Position numbers and translations under genes: made by a program | The notes under the pieces: generated by a model | What the model saw: only the letters and a program-made list of their open reading frames with translations | Database searches by the model: none | What the model was told of the DNA's origin: nothing | Assembly: GCA_964592725.1 (NCBI GenBank) | Contig: CAZQFQ010000059.1 | Span: 1 to 5,671, forward strand | Direction: 5' to 3' | Length of the DNA: 5,671 nucleotides | From: PALSA-1336 sp964592725 | Lineage (GTDB): Bacteria > Patescibacteriota > Doudnabacteria > UBA920 | Shown here: positions 1 to 5,291 of the stretch, in pieces | Layout: every line of letters begins with the position of its first letter | Position numbering within the stretch: position 1 is the first letter of the stretch

Positions 1-26
1 CGGAAAGGAAAAGCCCGCCAGCCCTT

Positions 27-43
27 GCGTCGCGGAGCGACGC
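27..43. repeat. Perfect 7-bp hairpin, GGA loop
   Basis: GCGTCGC at 27-33 pairs exactly with GCGACGC at 37-43 across a GGA loop. It is one of a family of short-loop GC palindromes in this intergenic stretch. No T tract follows on either strand, so it is not an obvious terminator. Confidence 0.8.
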
Positions 44-62
44 CTGACCGCCCCCCATCCGG

Positions 63-99
63 CTTGGCCCAGGCCAACGGCCTGAAAATCCGAGCCGCC
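63..99. repeat. 37-bp direct repeat, copy 1
   Basis: Aligns without gaps to 223-259 with about seven mismatches. The 18-bp core GCCCAGGCCAACGGCCTG is identical in both copies (67-84 and 227-244). The core is itself a palindrome with an AAC loop, and in this copy only the inner 6 bp of the stem pair. The copies are 160 bp apart. Confidence 0.75.
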
Positions 100-109
100 G
101 GCAAGGTGG

Positions 110-128
110 GACAGGCTTCCAGCCTGTC
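110..128. repeat. Perfect 8-bp hairpin, TCC loop
   Basis: GACAGGCT at 110-117 and AGCCTGTC at 121-128 form a perfect stem around a TCC loop. A run of pyrimidines follows on the plus strand, but there is no clean T tract. The design (8-bp arms, 3-nt loop) matches the hairpin at 228-246. Confidence 0.85.
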
Positions 129-222
129 TCTTCCCCGTCCCCCCCTTCATAATTTATAATTCATAATTAACTTTTGCCCCCATGACCGTCCGACATTTTT
201 GAGCGCCAACGGCGCACCATCC

Positions 223-259
223 CTTAGCCCAGGCCAACGGCCTGGGAATCTGGATCGCC
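223..259. repeat. 37-bp direct repeat, copy 2, with perfect hairpin
   Basis: Second copy of the repeat at 63-99. Here the palindrome is extended to a perfect 8-bp stem, CCCAGGCC (228-235) and GGCCTGGG (239-246), with an AAC loop. A smaller palindrome with the same AAC loop, GCGCC/GGCGC, sits just before it at 203-215. Confidence 0.75.
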
Positions 260-266
260 CACTCCT

Positions 267-320
267 GCGGCCTGAAAGGCCGCGATCCCCCCGTTGGCCG
301 CCGGTTCCGCCAACCGGCGG
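267..320. repeat. Pair of adjacent perfect hairpins
   Basis: The first hairpin is GCGGCCT (267-273), loop GAA, AGGCCGC (277-283). The second has 9-bp arms, CCGCCGGTT (298-306) and AACCGGCGG (312-320), with a 5-nt loop. Neither is followed by a T tract on either strand. They belong to the same short-loop palindrome cluster as the elements further left. Confidence 0.8.
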
Positions 321-444
321 GTTGCCAGACAATAACCGGGGGTCGAGCGCCAGCGACACCCGCGGATCAACCCCCCGAACCTAACCGCACCCCGGCGGGG
401 GCCAGTCTTCCGAACCGGCACGATGCCCTTTGAGCTTATTTTTA

Positions 445-2346
445 TCATTTATTATTTTCTTGAATAAAATCGTAAATTCTCTTTGCAATTTCTTGCGCTT
501 CTTCCGACAGATCATCAAATGATTTAATCTGTTCAATCGCCCGATGGCAAAAATTGACCTTATCGGAAATTGTTCCGCTGTCATTAGCGTATGAACCCTT
601 GCGCTTGCGCTCTGAGGATAGCACTTTAGTCTCAATAAACTCGCCCAAGAATTCATTTTTATAATCATCTTGGGTGAAATCGTTTAATTCGGAATTCTCC
701 CCCTCATATTGCATGACAACTTTCCTAATAGTTTCTGCCGTCAGCAGGTTTTCGATCTCGCGGCATTTTAAACAGCAGTACCTGTCTTTTAATTTTTCTT
801 TCAACTTCTCTGCCCGCTTTTGTTTTGCATCATTGGTCTCGTTATCCCTATCGGTAATTAAAAACAGTTTGCCGCATAATTTGGTCACGTCAATAGTTGA
901 ACCATAACCATCATCTAAAAATGACCAATGGGTGATATTTGCGCCACCATATTCAACGAATGAAAAATGCAAATCTTCCTTAAATATTTTAAATGCATTG
1001 TCTTTAAACTTTGAGGACTCCTGAAACAGTTTTAAATAATGTGCAAAATACAACCGGTCGGTTATGCCTTCTACCCAAATTGTGCAATTGGAAAGAAAAA
1101 CGGATGAATTCCGCACACCCAATAATTCCAAAATTCGTTTGTCTTCGTTGCTGACATTTTCAATGTTAAAGCGGGCATCTTTTTCCTTAGTTTTGGTGTC
1201 TGTCAATTCCTTCGTGAACGTGTAAACAGAGACATTTGGTAAATCTAATGTAATATCAAGAAAATGGTTTGAATGAGTGGTCAAAAAATACTGATAATCA
1301 GGGAAACGGTTTAGAACTGTTAAAAAAATCCGTTGCAACCCTGGGTGCATGTACAGCTCGGGCTCTTCACAGAAAAACAGCAGCTTTTTCCCTTTGTTTT
1401 TAAAGAGCGGGAAAGTAAATATAATAATTGATTGAATTCCATCACCAAGGTTGAAAACGGGGCGTTCCGCTTCATCTCCTATTTTAATATCAAGAACTGT
1501 GTTACCTTTTTTTGGAATTAAAGCTACAGGCTTTCCTTCAAAAAAACTTTCCGCCAGAAATTTCTGGAAATCGGCAATAATTTCACGGTCTGCTAGGTTG
1601 CCTAATAGGAGTTCCCGAACTTCAGTAAACAAACTCAGTCCGGTAAATATTTCAGGTCTTGGATTTCCAGGTGAAACTCTTGGGAAATAATCAGCGGCTG
1701 TAATCGCTTGGTAAAAATCGTCCGTATTTTCTTTTGAAGTTCGAAGTCCTCGTAAAGTTGGTATATATATTGTGTAGAAATGGAATTGTGCCGGAATCAC
1801 CTTTGTTATTATTGTGATTTCCTTCTTACATTCTGTAGTCAAATTCTTTATTTTAATAAGCAACCGAGCCATTTCTTGAGTCATCCTTGGATGCCAGAGT
1901 TGCGTGGGCAACAATTTACAATCATTTATGTTAAAAGATTCTAGATTCAAAATATAATCAACAATATTCAAAAGGGGGTTGGAAACTTCCGCTCCTTCCG
2001 TGATTAAATTCAGTGACGGAATTTGGGCTAAATTATGTCTAATACTGTGCATATCTTCAAATCCAGCATTAGTGAAAAGTTGTGTGATATTGATTAAAAA
2101 GTTACATTTACACAAATCAATATTTACAAACGAGAATTCGCCCAAATTTGTACTTGGCGTGAAGATGAATTTCTGAGTGCAGGACAACTGGCGAAGAAAT
2201 CTACTTTTCCCCGAATTGTTCGCACCGACAAAAATGTTAATTTTAGATAAATTTCTAATCGCATCTTGTTCGTTTTGTAATTTATCGAGCAGGGTGTATT
2301 TGCTAAACTCTTTGTCTAGCCTTATGTGTTTGATGTAGTAATTCAT
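445..2346 (-). CDS. OLD-family ATP-dependent nuclease (AAA/ABC ATPase plus TOPRIM domain)
   Basis: Predicted cytoplasmic DNA-acting enzyme of 633 residues, full length for the OLD (overcoming lysogenization defect) family. The N-terminal ABC-type ATPase shows Walker A GANNSGKS (41-48), a YIPTLRGLR segment (194-202), a signature-like NLGDGIQ (299-305), Walker B ending in the acidic pair E327-E328 followed by PELYMHP, and an H-loop TTHSNH (H358). The C-terminal TOPRIM domain shows WVEGITD (E426, D430), LITDRDN (D499, D501) and REIENLL (529-535), so the metal-binding acids look intact. In this family ATP binding controls a metal-dependent DNA nuclease, and members act in phage defence alone (class 1) or with a UvrD-like helicase as in Gabija (class 2). 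No helicase gene is visible within this window. I chose the ATG at 2344-2346; an in-frame TTG two codons upstream (2350-2352) would give 635 residues. No Shine-Dalgarno is visible. The gene is AT-rich against the GC-rich DNA at its left, a sign of transfer. Family is seen from motifs; phage defence is inferred. Confidence 0.9.
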   Translation of the reverse strand: MNYYIKHIRLDKEFSKYTLLDKLQNEQDAIRNLSKINIFVGANNSGKSRFLRQLSCTQKFIFTPSTNLGEFSFVNIDLCKCNFLINITQLFTNAGFEDMHSIRHNLAQIPSLNLITEGAEVSNPLLNIVDYILNLESFNINDCKLLPTQLWHPRMTQEMARLLIKIKNLTTECKKEITIITKVIPAQFHFYTIYIPTLRGLRTSKENTDDFYQAITAADYFPRVSPGNPRPEIFTGLSLFTEVRELLLGNLADREIIADFQKFLAESFFEGKPVALIPKKGNTVLDIKIGDEAERPVFNLGDGIQSIIIFTFPLFKNKGKKLLFFCEEPELYMHPGLQRIFLTVLNRFPDYQYFLTTHSNHFLDITLDLPNVSVYTFTKELTDTKTKEKDARFNIENVSNEDKRILELLGVRNSSVFLSNCTIWVEGITDRLYFAHYLKLFQESSKFKDNAFKIFKEDLHFSFVEYGGANITHWSFLDDGYGSTIDVTKLCGKLFLITDRDNETNDAKQKRAEKLKEKLKDRYCCLKCREIENLLTAETIRKVVMQYEGENSELNDFTQDDYKNEFLGEFIETKVLSSERKRKGSYANDSGTISDKVNFCHRAIEQIKSFDDLSEEAQEIAKRIYDFIQENNK

Positions 2347-2381
2347 ATTCAATGTAATTTGGCTGCCATCGAAAACGTTGC

Positions 2382-2421
2382 GATTGACACCTTTTACGCC
2401 GAATTCCCCACGTTGTCAATC
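2382..2421. promoter_or_regulatory. Inverted repeat overlapping the OLD-gene promoter (possible operator)
   Basis: GATTGACA at 2382-2389 and TGTCAATC at 2414-2421 form an 8-bp perfect inverted repeat with a 24-nt spacer. One arm covers the -35 hexamer of the minus-strand promoter and the other covers its expected transcription start (near 2384). This is the layout expected for a repressor site. Binding by any protein is inference; the winged-helix protein encoded next door is one candidate. Confidence 0.35.
2391..2419 (-). promoter_or_regulatory. Promoter for the OLD-family gene
   Basis: On the minus strand a consensus -35 TTGACA (2414-2419) and a -10-like TAAAAG (2391-2396, four of six matches) are separated by exactly 17 nt. 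Transcription would start near 2384, leaving a leader of roughly 38 nt before the ATG at 2346. Confidence 0.6.
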
Positions 2422-2490
2422 CTCTGAAAATGCTGAATGACTCGAATATTCCAATTTAAATGTTTAACTTAGAATTTTAAAAATAAACTG

Positions 2491-2519
2491 TTGACCGTTT
2501 CACAATATCTTGCAATGAT
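2491..2519 (+). promoter_or_regulatory. Possible promoter for the winged-helix gene
   Basis: TTGACC (2491-2496), a 17-nt spacer and AATGAT (2514-2519) lie just upstream of the plus-strand gene, with an expected start near 2526 and a leader of about 26 nt. The -10 matches consensus in only four positions. The same AATGAT hexamer appears at the same spacing in the operon promoter at 4985-5013. Confidence 0.4.
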
Positions 2520-2551
2520 CGGCTATCCGTTAAATCATTAATTTAAAAATT

Positions 2552-3079
2552 ATGGCAAAAGTCAAAGACGACAACAAACCGTCGGTTACTGAAAAATCCG
2601 CCGCCTCCCCCCTGTCCCCGGCCCCAGCCGCCCCCATCAACCAACTGGCCCTGGCCAAGCAGCAGGTGGCCGAAGCCATGGGCGAGACCAAGCGCGCATT
2701 TCGGACCAAATTTGAAGCCCTGGTGGATTTCCTCAAGGGCCTGGATGCCGACGAAATTAACGAAATCATCACCGACACCGCGCTGAAGCCGTCGTTGCGA
2801 GCTATAAATTTGCAGGTTGCCTATGAGGCGGCGGAGCCAACCAAACGCGCCAGGAAGGCGCCGGGCGCCAAACGAAAGCGCTCCGCCAACAAGCCGGACC
2901 CGACCGCCGAGCAAATCCTGGCCTTCATCGGGGCCAAAGGGCTTAAAACCAGCGAACTGGTGGCCGAATTTGGCTCAAAAGTGAAGCCCAAACTGGAGGA
3001 ATTGGTGAAAGCCCACAAACTGACAACCACCATCCATCAAGGCCGGGGCAAGCCCTCAACCGTTTACCAAAAAGCTTAA
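2552..3079 (+). CDS. Small basic protein with predicted C-terminal winged-helix DNA-binding domain
   Basis: I do not recognise a named family for this 175-residue protein. Three parts are visible: a low-complexity Ala/Pro/Ser-rich N-terminus (about 1-30), a helical Lys/Glu/Ala-rich middle (about 31-93), and a strongly basic linker (98-114, KRARKAPGAKRKRS) that could grip DNA like an AT-hook or histone-type tail. The C-terminal domain (about 117-175) has the order expected of a winged helix: helix TAEQILAFIGAKG, helix LKTSELVAEFG, recognition-like helix KVKPKLEELVKAH, then a Gly-rich hairpin LTTTIHQGRGKPSTVYQ as wing. A transcription regulator or nucleoid-associated protein is the best reading, by inference. 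The gene is GC-rich, unlike the AT-rich genes on both sides, so it may be a resident gene between acquired ones. It diverges from the OLD gene and converges on the HEPN gene. The ATG is preceded by an A/T-rich leader without Shine-Dalgarno. Confidence 0.8.
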   Translation: MAKVKDDNKPSVTEKSAASPLSPAPAAPINQLALAKQQVAEAMGETKRAFRTKFEALVDFLKGLDADEINEIITDTALKPSLRAINLQVAYEAAEPTKRARKAPGAKRKRSANKPDPTAEQILAFIGAKGLKTSELVAEFGSKVKPKLEELVKAHKLTTTIHQGRGKPSTVYQKA

Positions 3080-3098
3080 AAATTATTGTTGATCATTG

Positions 3099-3125
3099 CC
3101 CCTACTTTCGATGGCAGGGGTTTTT
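3099..3125 (+). terminator. Intrinsic terminator after the winged-helix gene
   Basis: CCCCT (3099-3103) pairs with AGGGG (3116-3120), and five T residues follow (3121-3125). The stem is short and the loop long (12 nt), but position and T tract suit termination of the plus-strand gene ending at 3079. It reaches the last codon of the convergent HEPN gene. On the opposite strand no T tract follows directly. Confidence 0.6.
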
Positions 3126-3636
3126 ACTTTCTTAACGAATCGTGAATTAACTTATCTTTATCCATTTCAGACTGTAGTTCTGGCTCAAAATATGGTCTAA
3201 AATGCTTAATATTTGCGTTCCAAAACCCAACAACAACGATAAGGCAAATGGAATAAAAATGTGGTATGTTTGCGTAACCTTGAATCTTGTTTTTTTTAAA
3301 TAGATATTTAAACGGTTGAAGCATTTCCTCATTAACTTCAAAGAAGCCATGGGCCGCTTTATTGCGCAATTTACGGAAATTTTCTAATAATTTAAAATGT
3401 TCGTCCGTAATTATTTCCTTTTCGTGTAATAAAATAAGCTTTGTGGCGTGTGGAAATGATTTGCCGTCTGCGATGATTTTTTTACCGTTTTTGCAACAAA
3501 GTTCAATCAATGTATTTACGAGCATTTCCAAAATGCCATGAGCAACAATTATTTGAAATCGCGGACTGCTTCGGGCCAGTCTCATTTCTGGAATAAATAA
3601 TTCGATTGGATTTAGATCTTCTTTTGTGACTGTCAT
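3124..3636 (-). CDS. HEPN-like protein with RX4H motif, candidate ribonuclease
   Basis: This 170-residue, mostly helical protein carries the sequence KLRNKAAHG at 89-97, which contains R91-x4-H96, the RX4-6H signature of HEPN ribonucleases. It is preceded by an amphipathic helix (79-90) and lies in a DUF4145/MltR-like arrangement, where an upstream helix (about 27-48) packs against the motif helix. A hydrophobic stretch at 130-140 (ICLIVVVGFWN) is probably a buried helix rather than a true membrane span. Known HEPN proteins of this kind cleave RNA in toxin-antitoxin, CRISPR and abortive infection systems, while some are non-catalytic scaffolds. No nucleotidyltransferase (MNT) antitoxin partner is present. 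The gene starts 25 nt after the stop of the putAbiC gene on the same strand, so the two are very likely co-transcribed. It is AT-rich like its partner and has no Shine-Dalgarno before the ATG at 3634-3636. HEPN assignment rests on the motif and helical pattern; RNase activity is inferred. Confidence 0.72.
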   Translation of the reverse strand: MTVTKEDLNPIELFIPEMRLARSSPRFQIIVAHGILEMLVNTLIELCCKNGKKIIADGKSFPHATKLILLHEKEIITDEHFKLLENFRKLRNKAAHGFFEVNEEMLQPFKYLFKKNKIQGYANIPHFYSICLIVVVGFWNANIKHFRPYFEPELQSEMDKDKLIHDSLRK

Positions 3637-3661
3637 ATATAGCTAATCGGCTCGGTGCTGA

Positions 3662-4795
3662 TTATGAACTACAAGCGCCCAATGAACCGCCGAAAGCGGA
3701 TTTTGCATAATACGCCTCATGGATTGGATTAAGCAAATATCCTTTATTATCATCAAGATTTTGCATCAGCCCATAGTTTTCAATCAATGTTTTAAACTGC
3801 GTTCCATGTTTTGATATGCCATGATAAAAAAGTATGCACAGTTCATACGTTGATACTTGGTCTCTAACCAATAAAATTTGTTTTCTGCGCCTTTGCTCCG
3901 CTTTGGCAGCAGTCGTATCTACAAGCAAATCGGACTCGTTTACGTAATTGAAAATATTAAACAAATTATTTAAGTAATGCGCTAATTTATCTTGATATTG
4001 CTTATAAAACAATTCATAACATTTGACAACATATTCCTTCTCATTTGGAATAATTCTTTGCATGGATAATCCCGCCGTTTTTCTCCACTCGTTATGAAAA
4101 ATATACGCAAATTGTTGGCAGTACCAAATTTCAAAGCATCTTCTGCCAACAATGCTGCCATCATTTGTTTGCATTGAGTCAACAATTTTAATTTGCTGGT
4201 CAATTTTTTGAGTTAATAAATTTTCAAAGTTTTGAAGTTGTATTTGCTTTTGTTGTAATGAATATTGCATTCCACCTAAAGCTAATTCTTGATTGCTTAA
4301 GTTATGTGCGCTTACATCTGAAATTACATTTATAATTTCAACTTTGCCTTCCTCGTTTTCTGCTGTTTTTAATGGTTTCACTGCTCCGAGGATTTCATCA
4401 ATACTTTTAGGGGAAAGCTCTTTAACCTTTAATTCTAATTCTACAATTTTTTTGTTTTTGGAATGAATCCAATAAAAAAACCAAATAATGCAAATTACCA
4501 ATAGCAGTAAATACAATAAATATAAAACTGATATTTGAATTGGTGACGTCAAAATCGAATAAATCCAATTTCCAAACCGTTTCAAAGCGTCTTTGTTTTG
4601 CCATGCCTCCGCCAAAACACCCATGTGTTGCCAAGCAGCATTTAATACAGCAATAATAATTGCAGCAACAGTTGTTTGAGCTATCCGTTTTCTGCTTTCA
4701 CTTGTAAAACTGTCTATCCAATCAAATAATCTGAATGGGGACCATCTTGCTCGCGTTTTTTCTCTTCCGAAAATTATTTCACTTGCTGGCGGCAT
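3662..4795 (-). CDS. Membrane-anchored putative phage abortive infection protein (putAbiC-like)
   Basis: A 377-residue protein with two predicted membrane spans near 38-60 and 86-110, then a basic stop-transfer segment (111-116, HSKNKK) and a Gln/Lys-rich stretch likely to form a coiled coil (about 165-205). The C-terminal region (about 215-350) matches what I know of the putAbiC family (PF16872), which contains lactococcal AbiC relatives: HYLNNLFNIFNYV at 273-285 corresponds to the family's HYFRxLYxIxxY motif, and VRDQVSTYELCILFYHGIS at 310-328 to its RAQLSxxELxLLFYNxLS motif, followed by FKTLIENYGLMQNL. Such proteins are thought to block phage growth, but their biochemistry is poorly known. 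The start at 4793-4795 overlaps the end of an upstream 65-residue reading frame by 17 nt in a different frame, and no Shine-Dalgarno is visible, so coupled translation is plausible. A HEPN gene follows after 25 nt. Family is a strong motif match from memory; defence role is inferred. Confidence 0.85.
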   Translation of the reverse strand: MPPASEIIFGREKTRARWSPFRLFDWIDSFTSESRKRIAQTTVAAIIIAVLNAAWQHMGVLAEAWQNKDALKRFGNWIYSILTSPIQISVLYLLYLLLLVICIIWFFYWIHSKNKKIVELELKVKELSPKSIDEILGAVKPLKTAENEEGKVEIINVISDVSAHNLSNQELALGGMQYSLQQKQIQLQNFENLLTQKIDQQIKIVDSMQTNDGSIVGRRCFEIWYCQQFAYIFHNEWRKTAGLSMQRIIPNEKEYVVKCYELFYKQYQDKLAHYLNNLFNIFNYVNESDLLVDTTAAKAEQRRRKQILLVRDQVSTYELCILFYHGISKHGTQFKTLIENYGLMQNLDDNKGYLLNPIHEAYYAKSAFGGSLGACSS

Positions 4796-4976
4796 AATTT
4801 ATAAAGATTGCGAATTTGATTGTATTGAAAACATGTTGCCAACAAAATGCAAAAACAGCAATGCCAAATAAACCTGCCATCACGTTAAAATTTGGGTGGT
4901 GGAATATTCGCTTGAAAATTCCCGGCTTCGAACTGTCTGACGGTTGGCTTGCTCCGCCTGCGGTTGTTTCGCCCAT
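4779..4976 (-). CDS. Possible small single-span membrane protein, first gene of the putAbiC operon
   Basis: A 65-residue frame with a polar Gly/Ser/Thr-rich N-terminus (1-18), a short basic patch (KRIFHHP, 22-28) and one hydrophobic segment (about 31-60), the pattern of a small inner-membrane protein. I recognise no family. Its stop lies 17 nt inside the putAbiC gene, in another frame. A strong promoter match (TTGACA, 17 nt, AATGAT at 4985-5013) ends so close to its ATG (4974-4976) that the transcript would be nearly leaderless, which supports this start. An in-frame TGA lies 12 nt upstream, so it cannot extend further. Alternatives are an untranslated leader of the putAbiC gene, or a displaced N-terminal piece of that protein, since both share a hydrophobic segment ending in a WQH triplet. 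Without homologues this remains uncertain. Confidence 0.45.
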   Translation of the reverse strand: MGETTAGGASQPSDSSKPGIFKRIFHHPNFNVMAGLFGIAVFAFCWQHVFNTIKFAIFINYAASK

Positions 4977-4984
4977 AAGCCAGC

Positions 4985-5013
4985 ATCATTAACCCGCCCC
5001 GCCAAACTGTCAA
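4985..5013 (-). promoter_or_regulatory. Promoter of the small-membrane-protein / putAbiC / HEPN operon
   Basis: On the minus strand a consensus -35 TTGACA (5008-5013), a 17-nt GC-rich spacer and AATGAT (4985-4990, four of six -10 matches) predict a start near 4978. That is 2-3 nt before the ATG of the 65-residue frame and about 180 nt before the putAbiC ATG. It sits at the point where composition changes from GC-rich to AT-rich. Confidence 0.5.
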
Positions 5014-5135
5014 CCCGTGATTATTGCCACCCTCTCGCCCCGCCCATGCCCCACCCAGGGCTTTTGATAGCCCATTTCACGTTTGATTGCCCCCCGCGCC
5101 CAGTCCCGCCCGGCCTTTTTTTTCATAGTGCCTTC

Positions 5136-5166
5136 GCCCAGAGCCCAAAGCCCAGAGCCCAAAGCC
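5136..5166. repeat. Tandem 14-bp repeat, 2.2 copies
   Basis: The unit GCCCAGAGCCCAAA occurs at 5136-5149 and again, identical, at 5150-5163, followed by GCC starting a third copy. It is a short intergenic tandem repeat, likely made by slippage or belonging to a dispersed repeat family. Confidence 0.85.
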
Positions 5167-5201
5167 TCCCTTTTCCCATCTGCGTCCATCCGGCTCTGCG
5201 G

Positions 5202-5291
5202 CTAAAGTGCTTTTGTTTTCTTTGCGCCTTTGTGTCTTTGCGTCTTTGCGTTGAATCCCCGCCTTGAAACCCAGGCAAGGGCAAGTGTCAT
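5202..5291 (-). pseudogene. Vestigial start of a lost toxin gene (29-codon ATGA-coupled frame)
   Basis: The antitoxin stop codon TGA (5288-5290) overlaps an ATG (5289-5291) in the ATGA arrangement usual between antitoxin and toxin genes. The frame from that ATG begins MTLALAWVS, then runs straight into the octamer array and stops at TAG (5202-5204) after 29 codons. It shows none of the acidic residues of a PIN domain. I read it as the remaining start site of a toxin gene whose body is gone; a chance ATG is the alternative. Confidence 0.35.
5220..5251. repeat. Four-unit octamer array (CTTTGCGT type)
   Basis: Four consecutive 8-mers: CTTTGCGC (5220-5227), CTTTGTGT (5228-5235), CTTTGCGT (5236-5243) and CTTTGCGT (5244-5251). 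On the other strand this reads as the CGCAAAGA pattern seen in intergenic DNA of several bacterial phyla. Peptides read through it (such as RKDAKTQRRKE) are artefacts. It lies where the toxin gene of the neighbouring antitoxin should be. Confidence 0.85.

Larger units (their letters stand above)
1..444. other. GC-rich intergenic region with hairpin cluster, no convincing gene
   Basis: I see no credible gene in this stretch. The open frames here run through overlapping palindromes and give low-complexity Arg/Gly/Pro-rich peptides. The DNA holds at least six short perfect inverted repeats with 3-5 nt loops, a 37-bp imperfect direct repeat, and an AT-rich island at 146-170. In that island the 9-mer TTCATAATT occurs twice, at 146-154 and 160-168. 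The GC-rich to AT-rich change falls near 430-445, just past the stop codon of the minus-strand OLD-family gene. No T-tract hairpin that could end that gene's transcript is visible. The short GC hairpin at 390-400 (4-bp stem) has no T run after it on the minus strand. Confidence 0.7.
4977..5287. other. Repeat-bearing intergenic region, no gene seen
   Basis: Between the antitoxin gene and the operon I see no credible gene. The frame on the plus strand gives a peptide typical of translated octamer repeats. The stretch contains the operon promoter, a 5-bp hairpin GGGCT/AGCCC (5058-5073) without a T tract on the minus strand, a run of eight T (5115-5122), a tandem 14-mer and an octamer array. Confidence 0.65.

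Noticed and set aside
147..359. 70-codon minus-strand frame through the left intergenic DNA
   Set aside because: It runs through four palindromes and an AT-rich repeat, is Arg/Gly-rich with no domain pattern, and ends in a peptide that is simply the translated AT-rich repeat.
445..2346. Gabija or retron system
   Set aside because: The ATPase-TOPRIM layout resembles GajA and some retron effectors, but no UvrD-like helicase or reverse transcriptase gene is present in the window.
2349..2369. Six-codon upstream frame (MAAKLH) ending 2 nt before the OLD-gene ATG
   Set aside because: It lies in the predicted leader and could couple translation, but it has no Shine-Dalgarno and such short frames arise easily by chance.
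2512..3099. 9-bp inverted repeat GCAATGATC (2512-2520) / GATCATTGC (3091-3099) flanking the winged-helix gene
   Set aside because: Could suggest ends of an inserted element, but it does not extend past 9 bp, no target duplication is seen, and one arm is part of a promoter -10 and the other abuts a terminator. A chance match at this length is not rare.
5058..5073. GGGCT/AGCCC hairpin as a terminator for the antitoxin transcript
   Set aside because: The stem is only 5 bp and no T tract follows on the minus strand.
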